Both the position numbers and the translations under genes were made by a program. A DNA stretch of 64,000 nt, from the NCBI GenBank assembly GCA_023426245.1, contig JAFABB010000036.1:41809-105808 (forward strand). Direction: 5' to 3'. Positions within the stretch are counted from its first letter, which is position 1, and each line of letters opens with the position of its first letter. Shown here piece by piece: positions 28,117-37,260 of this stretch. The notes beneath the pieces are model-generated. The model ran no database searches. It saw only the letters and a list, made by a program, of their open reading frames with translations, and was not told where the DNA came from. The DNA is from Bacillota bacterium. Lineage in GTDB: Bacteria; Bacillota; UBA4882; UBA8346.

Positions 28117-29103
28117 ATGAGCAAAATATTTAATATTCCGGATATAGGCCAATTTGGAGAAGAATCAGGGTTTATTTCTTTAGAAGTATGTGGTGATCAG
28201 TACTTTCGTGTGGGACAAGAGGGAGTTGTTTCCATCACCGCTACCGGGGACCGAAAAGTAGAATTTATCGCTTTTGCTGATCATACGTTAGCTTATGTGA
28301 GTTCATCCATGGGATATCCGGCTTATTATCCGATCCATCCGGTAAAAGTCAAAAAACCGCTAAAAGCGGTATTGATGGACTTAGATGGAACCAGTGTCCG
28401 CAGTGAGGAATTTTGGATTTGGATTATTGAAATGACAACCGCCAGTTTGCTCGGAAATCCGCGCTTTCAATTGGAAGAGGCTGATCTACCCTATGTTTCA
28501 GGACATAGTGTTTCGGAACATTTGAAGTATTGTATTGAGAAGTATTGTCCTGAAAAGTCCCTGGAACTTGCCAGGAACTACTACTTTGAACACACGCACC
28601 GCGAAATGAAAGCTATCATGGATGGCGGCGGTAAGGAAGGGGCTTTTACCCCGGCCCCGGGAATTAAGGAATTTCTCTATGAATTAAAGGCAAAGGGTGT
28701 AAAAATCGGTCTGGTGACTTCTGGATTATATGAAAAAGCTTGGCCGGAAATTCTTTCGGCCTTCCGAACCTTAAAGATGGGTGATCCCAAGGATTTTTAC
28801 GATGCCATCATTAGTGCCGGTTTTCCGTTACGTCAAGGTGAAGTTGGTACTTTAGGAGAATTGTCGCCCAAACCCCATCCTTGGCTTTATGCTGAAGTAG
28901 CTAGGGTAGGATTGGGGATTGCTTTTGAAGACCGAAATTCAGTGGTTGGTATCGAAGACAGCGGCGCCGGTGTCTGTTCGATACGGTTGGCCGGATTTCC
29001 AACCATCGGCATCAGCGGGGGCAATATCGAGAGCAGCGGAACAAAATCCCTTTGTAATCATTATTGTGACAATTTTTCGAGAATTCTCAAACTGCTGGCC
29101 TAA
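28117..29103 (+). CDS. HAD-superfamily phosphatase with an extra N-terminal domain
   Basis: 328 residues. The first 80 or so form a small beta-rich domain that I do not recognise. Then comes a HAD hydrolase of the phosphoglycolate phosphatase/beta-phosphoglucomutase group: motif I LMDLDGTSVRSEEF, motif II LVTSGL, motif III KPHPW and motif IV GIEDSGAGV. Its helical cap is large. The epimerase gene follows within 65 bases and could be co-transcribed, which would fit a sugar-phosphate substrate (inference). No clear Shine-Dalgarno sequence is visible. Confidence 0.88.
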   Translation: MSKIFNIPDIGQFGEESGFISLEVCGDQYFRVGQEGVVSITATGDRKVEFIAFADHTLAYVSSSMGYPAYYPIHPVKVKKPLKAVLMDLDGTSVRSEEFWIWIIEMTTASLLGNPRFQLEEADLPYVSGHSVSEHLKYCIEKYCPEKSLELARNYYFEHTHREMKAIMDGGGKEGAFTPAPGIKEFLYELKAKGVKIGLVTSGLYEKAWPEILSAFRTLKMGDPKDFYDAIISAGFPLRQGEVGTLGELSPKPHPWLYAEVARVGLGIAFEDRNSVVGIEDSGAGVCSIRLAGFPTIGISGGNIESSGTKSLCNHYCDNFSRILKLLA

Positions 29104-29167
29104 ATCCAATAAAACCACCCCGACAATGACATCCTTTTTAAAAGAGAAGTTTGAAAGGAAGAGTTCG

Positions 29168-30190
29168 ATGAAAGTTTTGTTTATCGGCGGTACCGGGAAT
29201 ATTAGTGAAGCAGTCTCCAGATTGACTTTGGAAAGAGGAATCGATTTATATTTGCTAAACCGGGGACAACGTAGCGAGTTATTTCCGGAAAGGGCGAAAT
29301 TGTTGCGGGGGGATATTCGGGATCCTCAATCGGCCACGACAGCGCTGCAAGATCATCAATTTGATGTGGTTGTTGATTGGATTGCGTTTACACCGGCTCA
29401 AGTTCGTTTGGATATTGATTTATTCAAAAATCGTACCGGACAATACATTTTTATCAGTTCAGCCTCGGCCTACCAGAAACCCGTATGCGACTATCTCATT
29501 ACGGAATCCACACCGCTGGTCAATCCTTACTGGCAATATTCCCGTGATAAAATTGCCTGCGAAGAGTTGTTGATGGATGCGTACCGAAACCAGGGTTTTC
29601 CGATAACGATTGTTAGGCCTTCCCACACCTATGGCAAAACTTCGATTCCGGCCGGAGTGGATTGCTGGGGTAAGCCCTGGACTTTAATCGACCGGATTCG
29701 AAGAGGCAAAAAAATCATCATTCATGGTGATGGTACTTCGTTATGGGTATTAACCCATAATACTGATTTCGCTGTAGGTTTTGCTGGACTACTCGGAAAT
29801 CCCCGGGCGATTGGTCAGGCGTTTCATATTACCTCCGATGAGATTCTGTCCTGGAATCAGATTTATCAGGCGATTGGTAATGCAACGGGAGTAAAAATTA
29901 ATCCGGTTTATATTCCTTCGGATTTTTTAGCTGCCGTATCGCCCTGGGGAGATGGCTTATTGGGTGATAAATCCCATAGCGTAGTCTTTGACAATCGAAA
30001 GATTAAACGATTGGTTCCGGAGTTTGCCCCTAAAATCTTATTTTCGGAAGGAATTAAACAATCATTGGCTTGGTTTGAAGACCATCCGGACCATAGCGAG
30101 ATCGACCAGGGATGGAATCAGCAAATGGATCGGGTCATCGAAGTTTATGAAGAAGGGATCCGCTTGGCTAAGGAAAAAATAGTTTCATAA
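29168..30190 (+). CDS. NAD-dependent epimerase/dehydratase (extended SDR)
   Basis: A cytoplasmic sugar-nucleotide-type short-chain dehydrogenase, 340 residues. The Rossmann dinucleotide loop is FIGGTGNISEAV at residues 4-15, FISSASAYQKP lines the active site, and the catalytic Tyr/Lys pair appears as YWQYSRDKIA. The C-terminus resembles the atypical CSP41/isoflavone-reductase-like branch rather than GalE. I start at ATG 29168 with AAAGGAAGAG upstream; the frame is open further into the HAD gene but that part is out-of-family. The substrate is unknown. Confidence 0.88.
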   Translation: MKVLFIGGTGNISEAVSRLTLERGIDLYLLNRGQRSELFPERAKLLRGDIRDPQSATTALQDHQFDVVVDWIAFTPAQVRLDIDLFKNRTGQYIFISSASAYQKPVCDYLITESTPLVNPYWQYSRDKIACEELLMDAYRNQGFPITIVRPSHTYGKTSIPAGVDCWGKPWTLIDRIRRGKKIIIHGDGTSLWVLTHNTDFAVGFAGLLGNPRAIGQAFHITSDEILSWNQIYQAIGNATGVKINPVYIPSDFLAAVSPWGDGLLGDKSHSVVFDNRKIKRLVPEFAPKILFSEGIKQSLAWFEDHPDHSEIDQGWNQQMDRVIEVYEEGIRLAKEKIVS

Positions 30191-30250
30191 CACATTTTTT
30201 TGATGAAACCGTTTTTAAGATACCTTTTTTAAAACAGCGTTTAGATATAT

Positions 30251-30418
30251 TTAATTTTGATTTTTTAAAACCTGCTTGATACGATCAATCCATTGGATGT
30301 TTTCATGACTTTTAGCTGGCAAACCGTTTATTTCTTCGCCTAGTTTCCGTAGGCGATTTTTTGATTCCTGAATGGAATTTAAAAGTTCTTGATTGATTTT
30401 GGACAATGCATCTGACAC
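30251..30418 (-). CDS. Small helical protein of unknown function (55 aa)
   Basis: A short gene on the minus strand starting at GTG 30418 with GGGGTG eight bases upstream and ending at TAA 30251. The product is 55 residues, mostly charged and predicted all-helical: it begins MSDALSKINQELLNSIQESK, has an RLRKLGEEIN segment, and ends in WIDRIKQVLKNQN. There is no signal peptide or Cys. The protein-like composition and the ribosome site argue that it is real. It lies downstream of and opposite to the epimerase gene, in what would otherwise be an empty 350-base gap. I do not recognise the family. Confidence 0.55.
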   Translation of the reverse strand: MSDALSKINQELLNSIQESKNRLRKLGEEINGLPAKSHENIQWIDRIKQVLKNQN

Positions 30419-30542
30419 GAAATTCACCCCATGGGTTTATTATACATCATGATTTTATCACAGGATTACCAAACAATAACCATTTTGTTAAAAATTGTAT
30501 CATAAGCAACCTTAAATTTTAGATTTTTCTAAACCAAGATAT

Positions 30543-31436
30543 TTAATTTTTGATTGTATCAGTCAATTGTTGGACAAATTTTTGTCCTGCCCTTGACAAG
30601 GGCATATTTTTACTGGTTATCATTCCTAGCTGTCTTTGGGGCAAAGACTGCTGCGGTTCTACGATGAACAATTGCCCCTTTTCCACACTCTCTTGAATGC
30701 TTTCCCTTACGACATGGGCGATCCCCAGACCTATTTTGGCGAATTCCACCAATAATTCCACATTTTCCAGCTCGATCTCGGGAACAATCCGGATGCCCTG
30801 CCGTTTTAAAAAATTATCAAAGTTACGCCGAGTTGCGCTATTTTTTTCCAAAAGTAATAGGGGATAATGAGCCAATTCTTCCCAAGTAATTTTATGTCCT
30901 TGAAGAGCACTGAAATGGCTTGAGGAAACCAAAACATCTGTCACGGTAATCAATTTTTCAACAGTTAGATTTTCTTCGGAAATTGGCAGAGTCACAATTG
31001 CAAAATCAATGATTCCCTCCTTGAGGGCTCCCATTAATTGTGGTGAGGTACGGTTTAAAAACTGAATTTTAATCTTGGGGTAATCACGGCTAAAACGTTC
31101 CAAATAGGGAAGTAAGTAATAGCGGCAAACAGTATCGCTGGCTCCGATCCGAATAATGCCGGTTTCCAGGTTTTGCATTTCGCTGAGTTTGGTTTCTGCG
31201 CTCTTGATGAGGTTATAGGCTTGCCCAACATGGGTTAACAATATCTCCCCTTCCGGGGTGAGCTGTAAATGGCGGGCTTGCCGCATAAAGAGCTGGGAAC
31301 CTAATTTTTGTTCCAGATTTTTGATAGCTTGGCTAACGGCTGATTGGGAGATAAAAAGTTTGGCGGCGGCTTCGGAGAAACTACCCGAGGCGGCCACCTG
31401 ATAAAACACTTTGTAAAGGTCAAAATTAATATCCAT
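30543..31436 (-). CDS. LysR-family transcriptional regulator
   Basis: A DNA-binding regulator of 297 residues. The winged HTH occupies residues 1-60 (FSEAAAKLFISQSAVSQAIK), followed by the LysR effector-binding domain (about 90-290). It most resembles the CysL/YwfK-like group seen in Firmicutes. It is divergent from purL with 151 bases between the starts. That gap contains repeated TTCATA motifs (for example TACTTCATA) where it may bind. Whether it controls purL or only itself cannot be seen. Confidence 0.93.
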   Translation of the reverse strand: MDINFDLYKVFYQVAASGSFSEAAAKLFISQSAVSQAIKNLEQKLGSQLFMRQARHLQLTPEGEILLTHVGQAYNLIKSAETKLSEMQNLETGIIRIGASDTVCRYYLLPYLERFSRDYPKIKIQFLNRTSPQLMGALKEGIIDFAIVTLPISEENLTVEKLITVTDVLVSSSHFSALQGHKITWEELAHYPLLLLEKNSATRRNFDNFLKRQGIRIVPEIELENVELLVEFAKIGLGIAHVVRESIQESVEKGQLFIVEPQQSLPQRQLGMITSKNMPLSRAGQKFVQQLTDTIKN

Positions 31437-31587
31437 GGCATCCTCTAATCATACTATCCTACAGTGGTCATTCACCAAAAGGTACACTTCATAAGTTACG
31501 CTAATACTTCATATTAGAACTATTCATTTTACTTATTATATCATATGACTTATAATCAAACCAACAATGAATAAAGGGGAGTTTGGG

Positions 31588-34500
31588 ATGAGCACTTATG
31601 ATGTAAAGCGGATATTTGTCGAGAAAAAGCCGGGCTTTGATATTGAAGCGCAGGGACTGTTTCAAGATTTAAAATATAACCTGGGAATCGATCATTTAAA
31701 AAGTTTACGGATTGTAAACCGTTACGATGTGGCCGGAATCAGCGAGGAGGAGTATCAAAAGGCGCGGCAGGTCATTTTTGCGGAATTGCCTGTTGATAAG
31801 GTTACGGATGAGGAAATCGCCCTCGATGAGCGGTGGAAGGTTATTGCCTCGGAGTTTTTGCCGGGTCAATATGATCAAAGGGCGGATTCTGCCGGACAAT
31901 GCATTCAAATTTTGACCGGTCATGACCGTCCGGCTGTAAAAGTGGCCAAATTATTTTTACTGGAAGGGCATTTCAATGAATTCGATTACCAAAGGATGAA
32001 AGAATATTGCCTGAACCCGTTGGAATCCCAGGAAGCATCCTGGGAAAAACCGGCTACACTTGAGATGGAACTTCCCTTTCCTCCGAATGTTAAGATTTTA
32101 AGTGGATTTAGCGGTTTTTCAGCAAAGCAGCTACAAGCTCTCCATCAACAATTGGGTCTGGCAATGTCTTTGGCAGACTTGCAGTTTTGCCAAGAATATT
32201 TTCGGGATGCCGAAAAAAGAGACCCTTCGTTAACTGAAATCCGGGTTTTGGATACCTACTGGTCGGATCATTGCCGCCATACCACTTTTTTGACGCATAT
32301 CGACGATGTTGTCATCGAGGATGGTTTCTATAATCGGCCGGTGCAAGAGGCTTATCAGAAATATTTACAGAATCGCCTTGCTATTCATGGTAATAAAAAA
32401 AAGCCGCTCTGCCTGATGGATTTAGCCACCATTGCTATGAAAGAATTAAGGCGCCAGGGTTTGCTTGATGATCTTGATGTCTCGGATGAGATCAATGCCT
32501 GCAGCATCACGGTGGATGCGGATATCAACGGCGAAAAACAAGAGTGGCTTGTAATGTTCAAGAATGAAACCCATAACCATCCTACCGAAATTGAACCTTT
32601 TGGCGGCGCGGCGACTTGTCTGGGCGGAGCCATCCGGGATCCGCTTTCAGGGCGGTCTTATGTTTACCAGGCATTGAGGGTAACCGGCAGCGGCGATCCC
32701 CGTACCAAAATTCAAGATACCATTCCCGGCAAATTATCCCAACGAAAGATTACTCGTGGGGCTGCCGCCGGTTTTAGCGCCTACGGAAATCAAATCGGGC
32801 TGGCAACCGGGCAGGTGGCGGAGGTTTACGATGAAGGTTTTGTTGCCAAAAGAATGGAGATCGGCGCAGTCGTGGGGGCTGTCCCCAAGGCTAATGTCAA
32901 ACGTGAGGAACCGGAGCCGGGAGATGTTATTATTTTGTTGGGTGGCCGTACCGGTCGTGACGGTTGCGGTGGCGCGACTGGTTCTTCCAAGGAGCATAAT
33001 GAAGAATCTTTGCTGACCTGCGGCGCTGAGGTACAAAAGGGGAATCCGCCCACCGAACGGAAGATCCAGCGACTGTTCCGCAACCCAGAAGTAAGCCTTT
33101 TAATCAAGCGCTGCAACGATTTTGGAGCCGGAGGTGTCGCGGTGGCCATTGGGGAGTTGGCCGACGGTCTGGAAATCAATTTGGATGCTGTCCCCAAGAA
33201 ATATGAGGGATTGGATGGTACTGAACTGGCTATTTCGGAATCTCAAGAACGGATGGCAGTGGTGGTTGCTGCTGAGAATGTGAGCAAGTTCTGCAACGCT
33301 GCAGCGGTTGAAAATCTCGAGGCCACTGTGGTGGCTGTGGTTACGGCACTTAAGCGATTGCAGATGTTTTGGCGGGGAAAAAGTATTGTCGATATTAGCC
33401 GGGATTTTTTAAACAGCAACGGCGCTCCTCAACATTCCAGAGTATCGGTGGCCGCTCCTGATCCTATGGAAAACATTTTTAAAATTATCCCGCGGGAAGT
33501 GGCGACAAGCCTACAAACCGGCGCTATAGAGAAAGCTTGGCTTATTAATCTTGAACGCCTGAATGTTTGCAGTCAAAAGGGGTTGGTGGAAAGATTCGAC
33601 AGTACCATTGGAGCCGGAACGGTCCTTTTGCCTTTTGGAGGTCGCTGTCAATCGACCCCTGCCGAGTGCATGGCTGCGAAACTTCCGGTTTTAGACGGCG
33701 ATACGACGACCGGAACGCTGATGTCCTATGGTTATAATCCGGCTATCGGCAGATGGAGCCCCTTTTATGGCGCGGTATATGCGATGATTGAAGCTGTTGC
33801 CAAGATAGTGGCCGGGGGTGGCAATTTCCGGCATATCCGGCTTACTTTGCAGGAATACTTCGAAAAATTGGGACAAAATGAAAAAGCCTGGGGGAAACCT
33901 TTTAGCGCTCTCCTTGGATCATATTATACCCAACTTAAATTGGGAATTCCGGCTATTGGCGGGAAGGATAGTATGTCCGGCACTTTTAAGGACTTGACGG
34001 TTCCCCCGACTCTGGTGGCATTTGCCATGGCCGTAACGGATGTCCGCTCGGTTATTTCTCCGGAATTTAAGCAAACCGGCAATCAAGTCATACGAATACC
34101 CTTGCAACGCGATTCTCAGGAGTTGCCCGATTTTGAAAGCATGGCGGTAAATTACGATCATATTTACCAGCTCATTAGCAGCGGTAAAGTTTTGGCGGCC
34201 CATTCGGTTCGAACGGGAGGTATTGCAGAAGCCGTCACTAAGATGTGTTTCGGCAACCGGATTGGCTTTGCCTTTGGAGGTACGTTAACTGCTGAGCAGT
34301 TATTCGCTCCCGATTATGGCTCAATCATTCTGGAGATCCCGGCTTCAGTGGACGCAGCAATGCTTTTTGGAAACATCGTTTATCAGGAATTGGGTTCGAC
34401 TATAGCCTCCCCTGAGATTTCGGTTCATGGGGTAAAAATTGACTTATCAAGCGCTTACCGGAGTTGGAATAAACCTTTGGAAACTATCTTTCCCACGAAA

Positions 34501-35382
34501 GCCGGCGATTTTGCTGAAAAACCTCAATTTTACAGCTATGCAGCTAGTGATGGGACCCGGATAAAATCTCAATGTAAGGTAGCAAAGCCGAGGGTCTTTA
34601 TACCGGTTTTTCCGGGCACCAACTGTGAATATGATACCGAAAAAGCATTTATTGGTGCTGGAGCAGCTGTGGAAACTTTGGTATTCAGAAACCAAACTGC
34701 GGATGATATTGAAAAATCCATTGAACAAATGGTGAAAGCGATTAACAATTCGCAAATCATCATGTTGCCGGGTGGCTTTAGCGCGGGTGACGAGCCGGAT
34801 GGTTCGGGGAAATTTATTGCGACGGCCTTCCGGAATCCTTATATCCAAGAGGCTGTAATGGGACTTTTGAAGGAACGCGACGGTTTGATGCTTGGCATTT
34901 GTAACGGTTTCCAGGCGCTGATTAAACTGGGTTTGGTCCCTTATGGAGAAATTCGTGATTTGGGAGAGGATGCCCCAACTTTAACTTTTAATACCATTGG
35001 GCGGCACGTTTCTACCATGGTTCGGACCCGGATCGTTTCCAACCTTTCACCATGGTTTGCCAAGGTCAAATTGGGTGATATCCATTCAATCGCAGTCTCC
35101 CATGGTGAAGGGAGGTTTGTTGCCAGACCCGAGATACTGGCCGGATTTGCGGGGCGGGGTCAAATTGCTACTCAATATGTGGATTTGGATGGTAAAGCCA
35201 CCTATGATATTCAATTTAATCCAAACGGTTCTCTTGATGCAATTGAAGGAATAACCAGTCCTGATGGACGAATTTTAGGCAAGATGGGTCATTCGGAGAG
35301 GGTTGGCAACCAGGTTGGTAAGAATGTTCCGGGAAATAAGGATCAACGGATCTTTGAAGCGGGAGTGGAATATTTTAGCTAA
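31588..35382 (+). CDS. purL: Phosphoribosylformylglycinamidine synthase, single-chain
   Basis: Makes FGAM from FGAR, ATP and glutamine in purine synthesis. It is the 1264-residue fused form (synthetase plus glutaminase), as in clostridia, rather than separate PurS/PurL/PurQ. The synthetase half shows TYWSDHCRHTTF, FKNETHNHPTEIEPFGGAAT and a second half-repeat with PAIGGKDSMSGTF. The C-terminal amidotransferase has PVFPGTNCEYD, nucleophile Cys1105 in LGICNGFQ and SHGEGRF. ATG 31588 is chosen because AAAGGGGAG is 7 bases upstream. Other pur genes are absent, so it is not in a pur operon. Confidence 0.96.
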   Translation: MSTYDVKRIFVEKKPGFDIEAQGLFQDLKYNLGIDHLKSLRIVNRYDVAGISEEEYQKARQVIFAELPVDKVTDEEIALDERWKVIASEFLPGQYDQRADSAGQCIQILTGHDRPAVKVAKLFLLEGHFNEFDYQRMKEYCLNPLESQEASWEKPATLEMELPFPPNVKILSGFSGFSAKQLQALHQQLGLAMSLADLQFCQEYFRDAEKRDPSLTEIRVLDTYWSDHCRHTTFLTHIDDVVIEDGFYNRPVQEAYQKYLQNRLAIHGNKKKPLCLMDLATIAMKELRRQGLLDDLDVSDEINACSITVDADINGEKQEWLVMFKNETHNHPTEIEPFGGAATCLGGAIRDPLSGRSYVYQALRVTGSGDPRTKIQDTIPGKLSQRKITRGAAAGFSAYGNQIGLATGQVAEVYDEGFVAKRMEIGAVVGAVPKANVKREEPEPGDVIILLGGRTGRDGCGGATGSSKEHNEESLLTCGAEVQKGNPPTERKIQRLFRNPEVSLLIKRCNDFGAGGVAVAIGELADGLEINLDAVPKKYEGLDGTELAISESQERMAVVVAAENVSKFCNAAAVENLEATVVAVVTALKRLQMFWRGKSIVDISRDFLNSNGAPQHSRVSVAAPDPMENIFKIIPREVATSLQTGAIEKAWLINLERLNVCSQKGLVERFDSTIGAGTVLLPFGGRCQSTPAECMAAKLPVLDGDTTTGTLMSYGYNPAIGRWSPFYGAVYAMIEAVAKIVAGGGNFRHIRLTLQEYFEKLGQNEKAWGKPFSALLGSYYTQLKLGIPAIGGKDSMSGTFKDLTVPPTLVAFAMAVTDVRSVISPEFKQTGNQVIRIPLQRDSQELPDFESMAVNYDHIYQLISSGKVLAAHSVRTGGIAEAVTKMCFGNRIGFAFGGTLTAEQLFAPDYGSIILEIPASVDAAMLFGNIVYQELGSTIASPEISVHGVKIDLSSAYRSWNKPLETIFPTKAGDFAEKPQFYSYAASDGTRIKSQCKVAKPRVFIPVFPGTNCEYDTEKAFIGAGAAVETLVFRNQTADDIEKSIEQMVKAINNSQIIMLPGGFSAGDEPDGSGKFIATAFRNPYIQEAVMGLLKERDGLMLGICNGFQALIKLGLVPYGEIRDLGEDAPTLTFNTIGRHVSTMVRTRIVSNLSPWFAKVKLGDIHSIAVSHGEGRFVARPEILAGFAGRGQIATQYVDLDGKATYDIQFNPNGSLDAIEGITSPDGRILGKMGHSERVGNQVGKNVPGNKDQRIFEAGVEYFS

Positions 35383-35476
35383 TTGCCTACAAACTAAAAT
35401 AGTTGAAATGAAGCCCGAGGACACCTAGAATGTCGTAATGAAGTTTAGCTGAAAGAAATTACAAATACTTTGATAA

Positions 35477-35518
35477 AAAACGTCTCATCCAAGTTTAAGC
35501 TTATCGGTGAGACGTTTT
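35477..35518 (+). terminator. Rho-independent terminator after purL
   Basis: AAAACGTCTCA (35477-35487) pairs with TGAGACGTTTT (35508-35518) around a 20-base loop that contains a small inner AAG/CTT stem. It lies 95 bases after the purL stop codon. Confidence 0.8.
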
Positions 35519-36129
35519 AAGAATTTATAATATGTTTGAGTGGAGAGTTGCGGGTCATGACCGTTAAAGCTGCAGACCAAGTCGCTTGTTGAAACAATCT
35601 GGGGTATGATTCTTTGTCTCTCATGAAAGATTGCAATAAGCGGGTGATTGCGAAGATAATGCAAAACGTTTTCATTTCATCATCCTTTCTTTGAATCGTG
35701 AATGATCGATATATTGAATTTCGATATCGTGCATAGGTAAGCGCACGATATTTACTTTTGTGCAGCCCCTTTTATAGTATGTCTTACTTTTAAGATATCA
35801 CAGTTTGATGGAAAAATAATGAATAGAGAGTGACAAATAGGTGAACTCGCAAGAGTCAATACCTTGGGTGTGAACTAACCAACGAGATTATCTAAAGTCC
35901 TTTGAAATCAATAAGAAACCCAACAATCGTTCTTTGCAAGTTAGGAGATACAGGAGATCGCCTGGTTGATGGCGAATAAGGAATAAGAATAATGTGGAGC
36001 ATTCTCATTCTTGTTTTTTTCGATTCGTCATTTTTATATTGGCTTATTGAATTTTACAGGAATATTTTTTCATTTTGGTAGTATCCTTTATTGAGATAGA
36101 AGTGGGCATTATTTTTAGGGGGTGTATTG
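35519..36129 (+). other. Long gene-free region with several hairpins, possible small RNA
   Basis: No protein gene fits in this 611-base stretch. Visible structures are a 9-bp hairpin ATATCGTGC/GCACGATAT (35724-35751), a hairpin ACTC-GCAA-GAGT with a GNRA tetraloop (35845-35856) inside an outer AGGT/ACCT pairing (35839-35864), and a terminator-like AAGAAT...ATTCTT stem ending in T7 (35985-36020). The order structured region then terminator would suit a small RNA of about 180-250 bases or a leader for the SPOR gene. I cannot assign a known RNA family. Confidence 0.35.
35985..36020 (+). terminator. Terminator-like hairpin with T-tract
   Basis: AAGAATAATG pairs with CATTCTCATTCTT (three-base bulge) and is followed by TTGTTTTTTT. 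It lies 110 bases before the SPOR-domain gene and ends a region with no protein gene. Confidence 0.55.
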
Positions 36130-36717
36130 ATGGAACAGAAAAGTAAAGGGGCTAAATCGTTTTCAAATTTGTTGTCCAAAACAGCTGGTTTGGTTTTTTT
36201 CTCCTTTTTGGCCATATCATTAGGCGTAGTTTTTGGTTTGCTTTTTGAAGGCTGGGTTAAAGATCAACCAGGTACTCCGGTAAACACTGATAATTCATTA
36301 CAGACCACCGATTTATCGACTGATGTATCGTCAACCAGCAGTAAACCCGACATCAACATGAGTGCCGATAACGTGAAGATTATTGATGAAACCGAATCGT
36401 CGAAACCGACTCATTCTTTACCCGATCAGCAGACTGCGGGTTCGACGACAGTCAATAAACCGGTACAAACCCCGGCAGTGAACCTGGGGGTTCCGGTGGT
36501 GAATGTTAAATTCAAAGTGCGGGTCGGTCCTTATGCAAATCATAATGAAGCGTTGGCTGCTTCTCAACAACTCCATTCATTAGGCTATCCCGTTTATGTG
36601 GGCAATAAACCTCCGTTTTCCGTGCAGGTGGGAGCTTTCGCCGCTAAAGCCAATGCCGATCGCGTAAAGACCGAGCTTACCGGCAAAGGTTATAAAGTTA
36701 GTGTTGATCAAAATTAA
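36130..36717 (+). CDS. SPOR-domain membrane protein
   Basis: A 195-residue protein with a cytoplasmic N-terminus, one membrane helix (about residues 20-41), a Ser/Thr/Pro-rich linker (about 45-120) and a C-terminal SPOR domain (about 125-195: FKVRVGPYANHNEALAASQQ and FSVQVGAFAAKANADRVKTE). SPOR domains bind denuded glycan strands at division septa, or at spore cortex in cwlC-like proteins. ATG 36130 has AGGGGG upstream. No enzyme domain is fused. A role in cell wall or septum biology is inferred from the domain only. Confidence 0.85.
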   Translation: MEQKSKGAKSFSNLLSKTAGLVFFSFLAISLGVVFGLLFEGWVKDQPGTPVNTDNSLQTTDLSTDVSSTSSKPDINMSADNVKIIDETESSKPTHSLPDQQTAGSTTVNKPVQTPAVNLGVPVVNVKFKVRVGPYANHNEALAASQQLHSLGYPVYVGNKPPFSVQVGAFAAKANADRVKTELTGKGYKVSVDQN

Positions 36718-36738
36718 ATCAATTGAAGAATCGGTAAT

Positions 36739-36844
36739 CTAGGGAACCACTGATTTAATGGTGAATTTCATGCTTTAAATGCTTCAAAGCATGAAATTTA
36801 ATCAAGAAAAAACGCTGCAAGGTTAATGATCAGTTTTTCCCTAG
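36739..36844. mobile_element. MITE-like element, 106 bp
   Basis: The two ends CTAGGGAACCACTGAT and ATCAGTTTTTCCCTAG are inverted repeats with two mismatches over 16 bases. Inside is a perfect 13-bp palindrome (AATTTCATGCTTT / AAAGCATGAAATT, 36764-36798). There is no coding frame. CTAG at both borders is either part of the repeat or a palindromic 4-bp target duplication. The layout is that of a non-autonomous transposon mobilised by a transposase elsewhere. Confidence 0.6.
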
Positions 36845-36953
36845 TAAAACGGTCTCTAAATAACTACGCAATGATTGGGAACGTTTTACTTAAGTAGAGC
36901 ATATCTTCCCCATTTCTGATTGCCATTTATTTACGATACGCTCTACTGGGTCT

Positions 36954-36973
36954 ATTCGAGAAAATTCTCGAAT
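36954..36973. repeat. 20-bp perfect palindrome
   Basis: ATTCGAGAA-AA-TTCTCGAAT lies between the MITE-like element and hndA. It could be an operator or part of a decayed element; nothing decides between these. Confidence 0.4.
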
Positions 36974-36990
36974 CCGAACATTTTTGGTGG

Positions 36991-37050
36991 AAAATAACCG
37001 GCCTATTTTGTTTATCACAGCGTCATCAATAGGCTAGTTATTTTTCTTTG
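36991..37050 (+). terminator. Long imperfect hairpin, terminator-like
   Basis: A 17-base left arm (36991-37007, AAAATAACCGGCCTATT) pairs with 37028-37044 at 15 of 17 positions and is followed by a T-rich run. It lies between the SPOR gene and hndA, about 210 bases before hndA. Confidence 0.5.
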
Positions 37051-37260
37051 TTTTTCCAAGTATTCAAATGGTACAGCTTTTTAATTTTATCTACTTGCCA
37101 AACAAACTAAATAATGTTATGTTTGAATTATATTGATTCACCATAGATTTGATCATCTGTGTTTTTTTTTATTTAAGCCAATGAAATGGTAGGCAGCGGA
37201 TATATTGCAATCGTAATTCTGCTGTTATCAAAATAGGCGAAAAAGATAGGAGGATAAAAT

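Noticed and set aside
31437..31587. Purine riboswitch before purL
   Set aside because: The conserved core of purine riboswitches is absent; the region looks like a LysR divergent promoter with TTCATA repeats.
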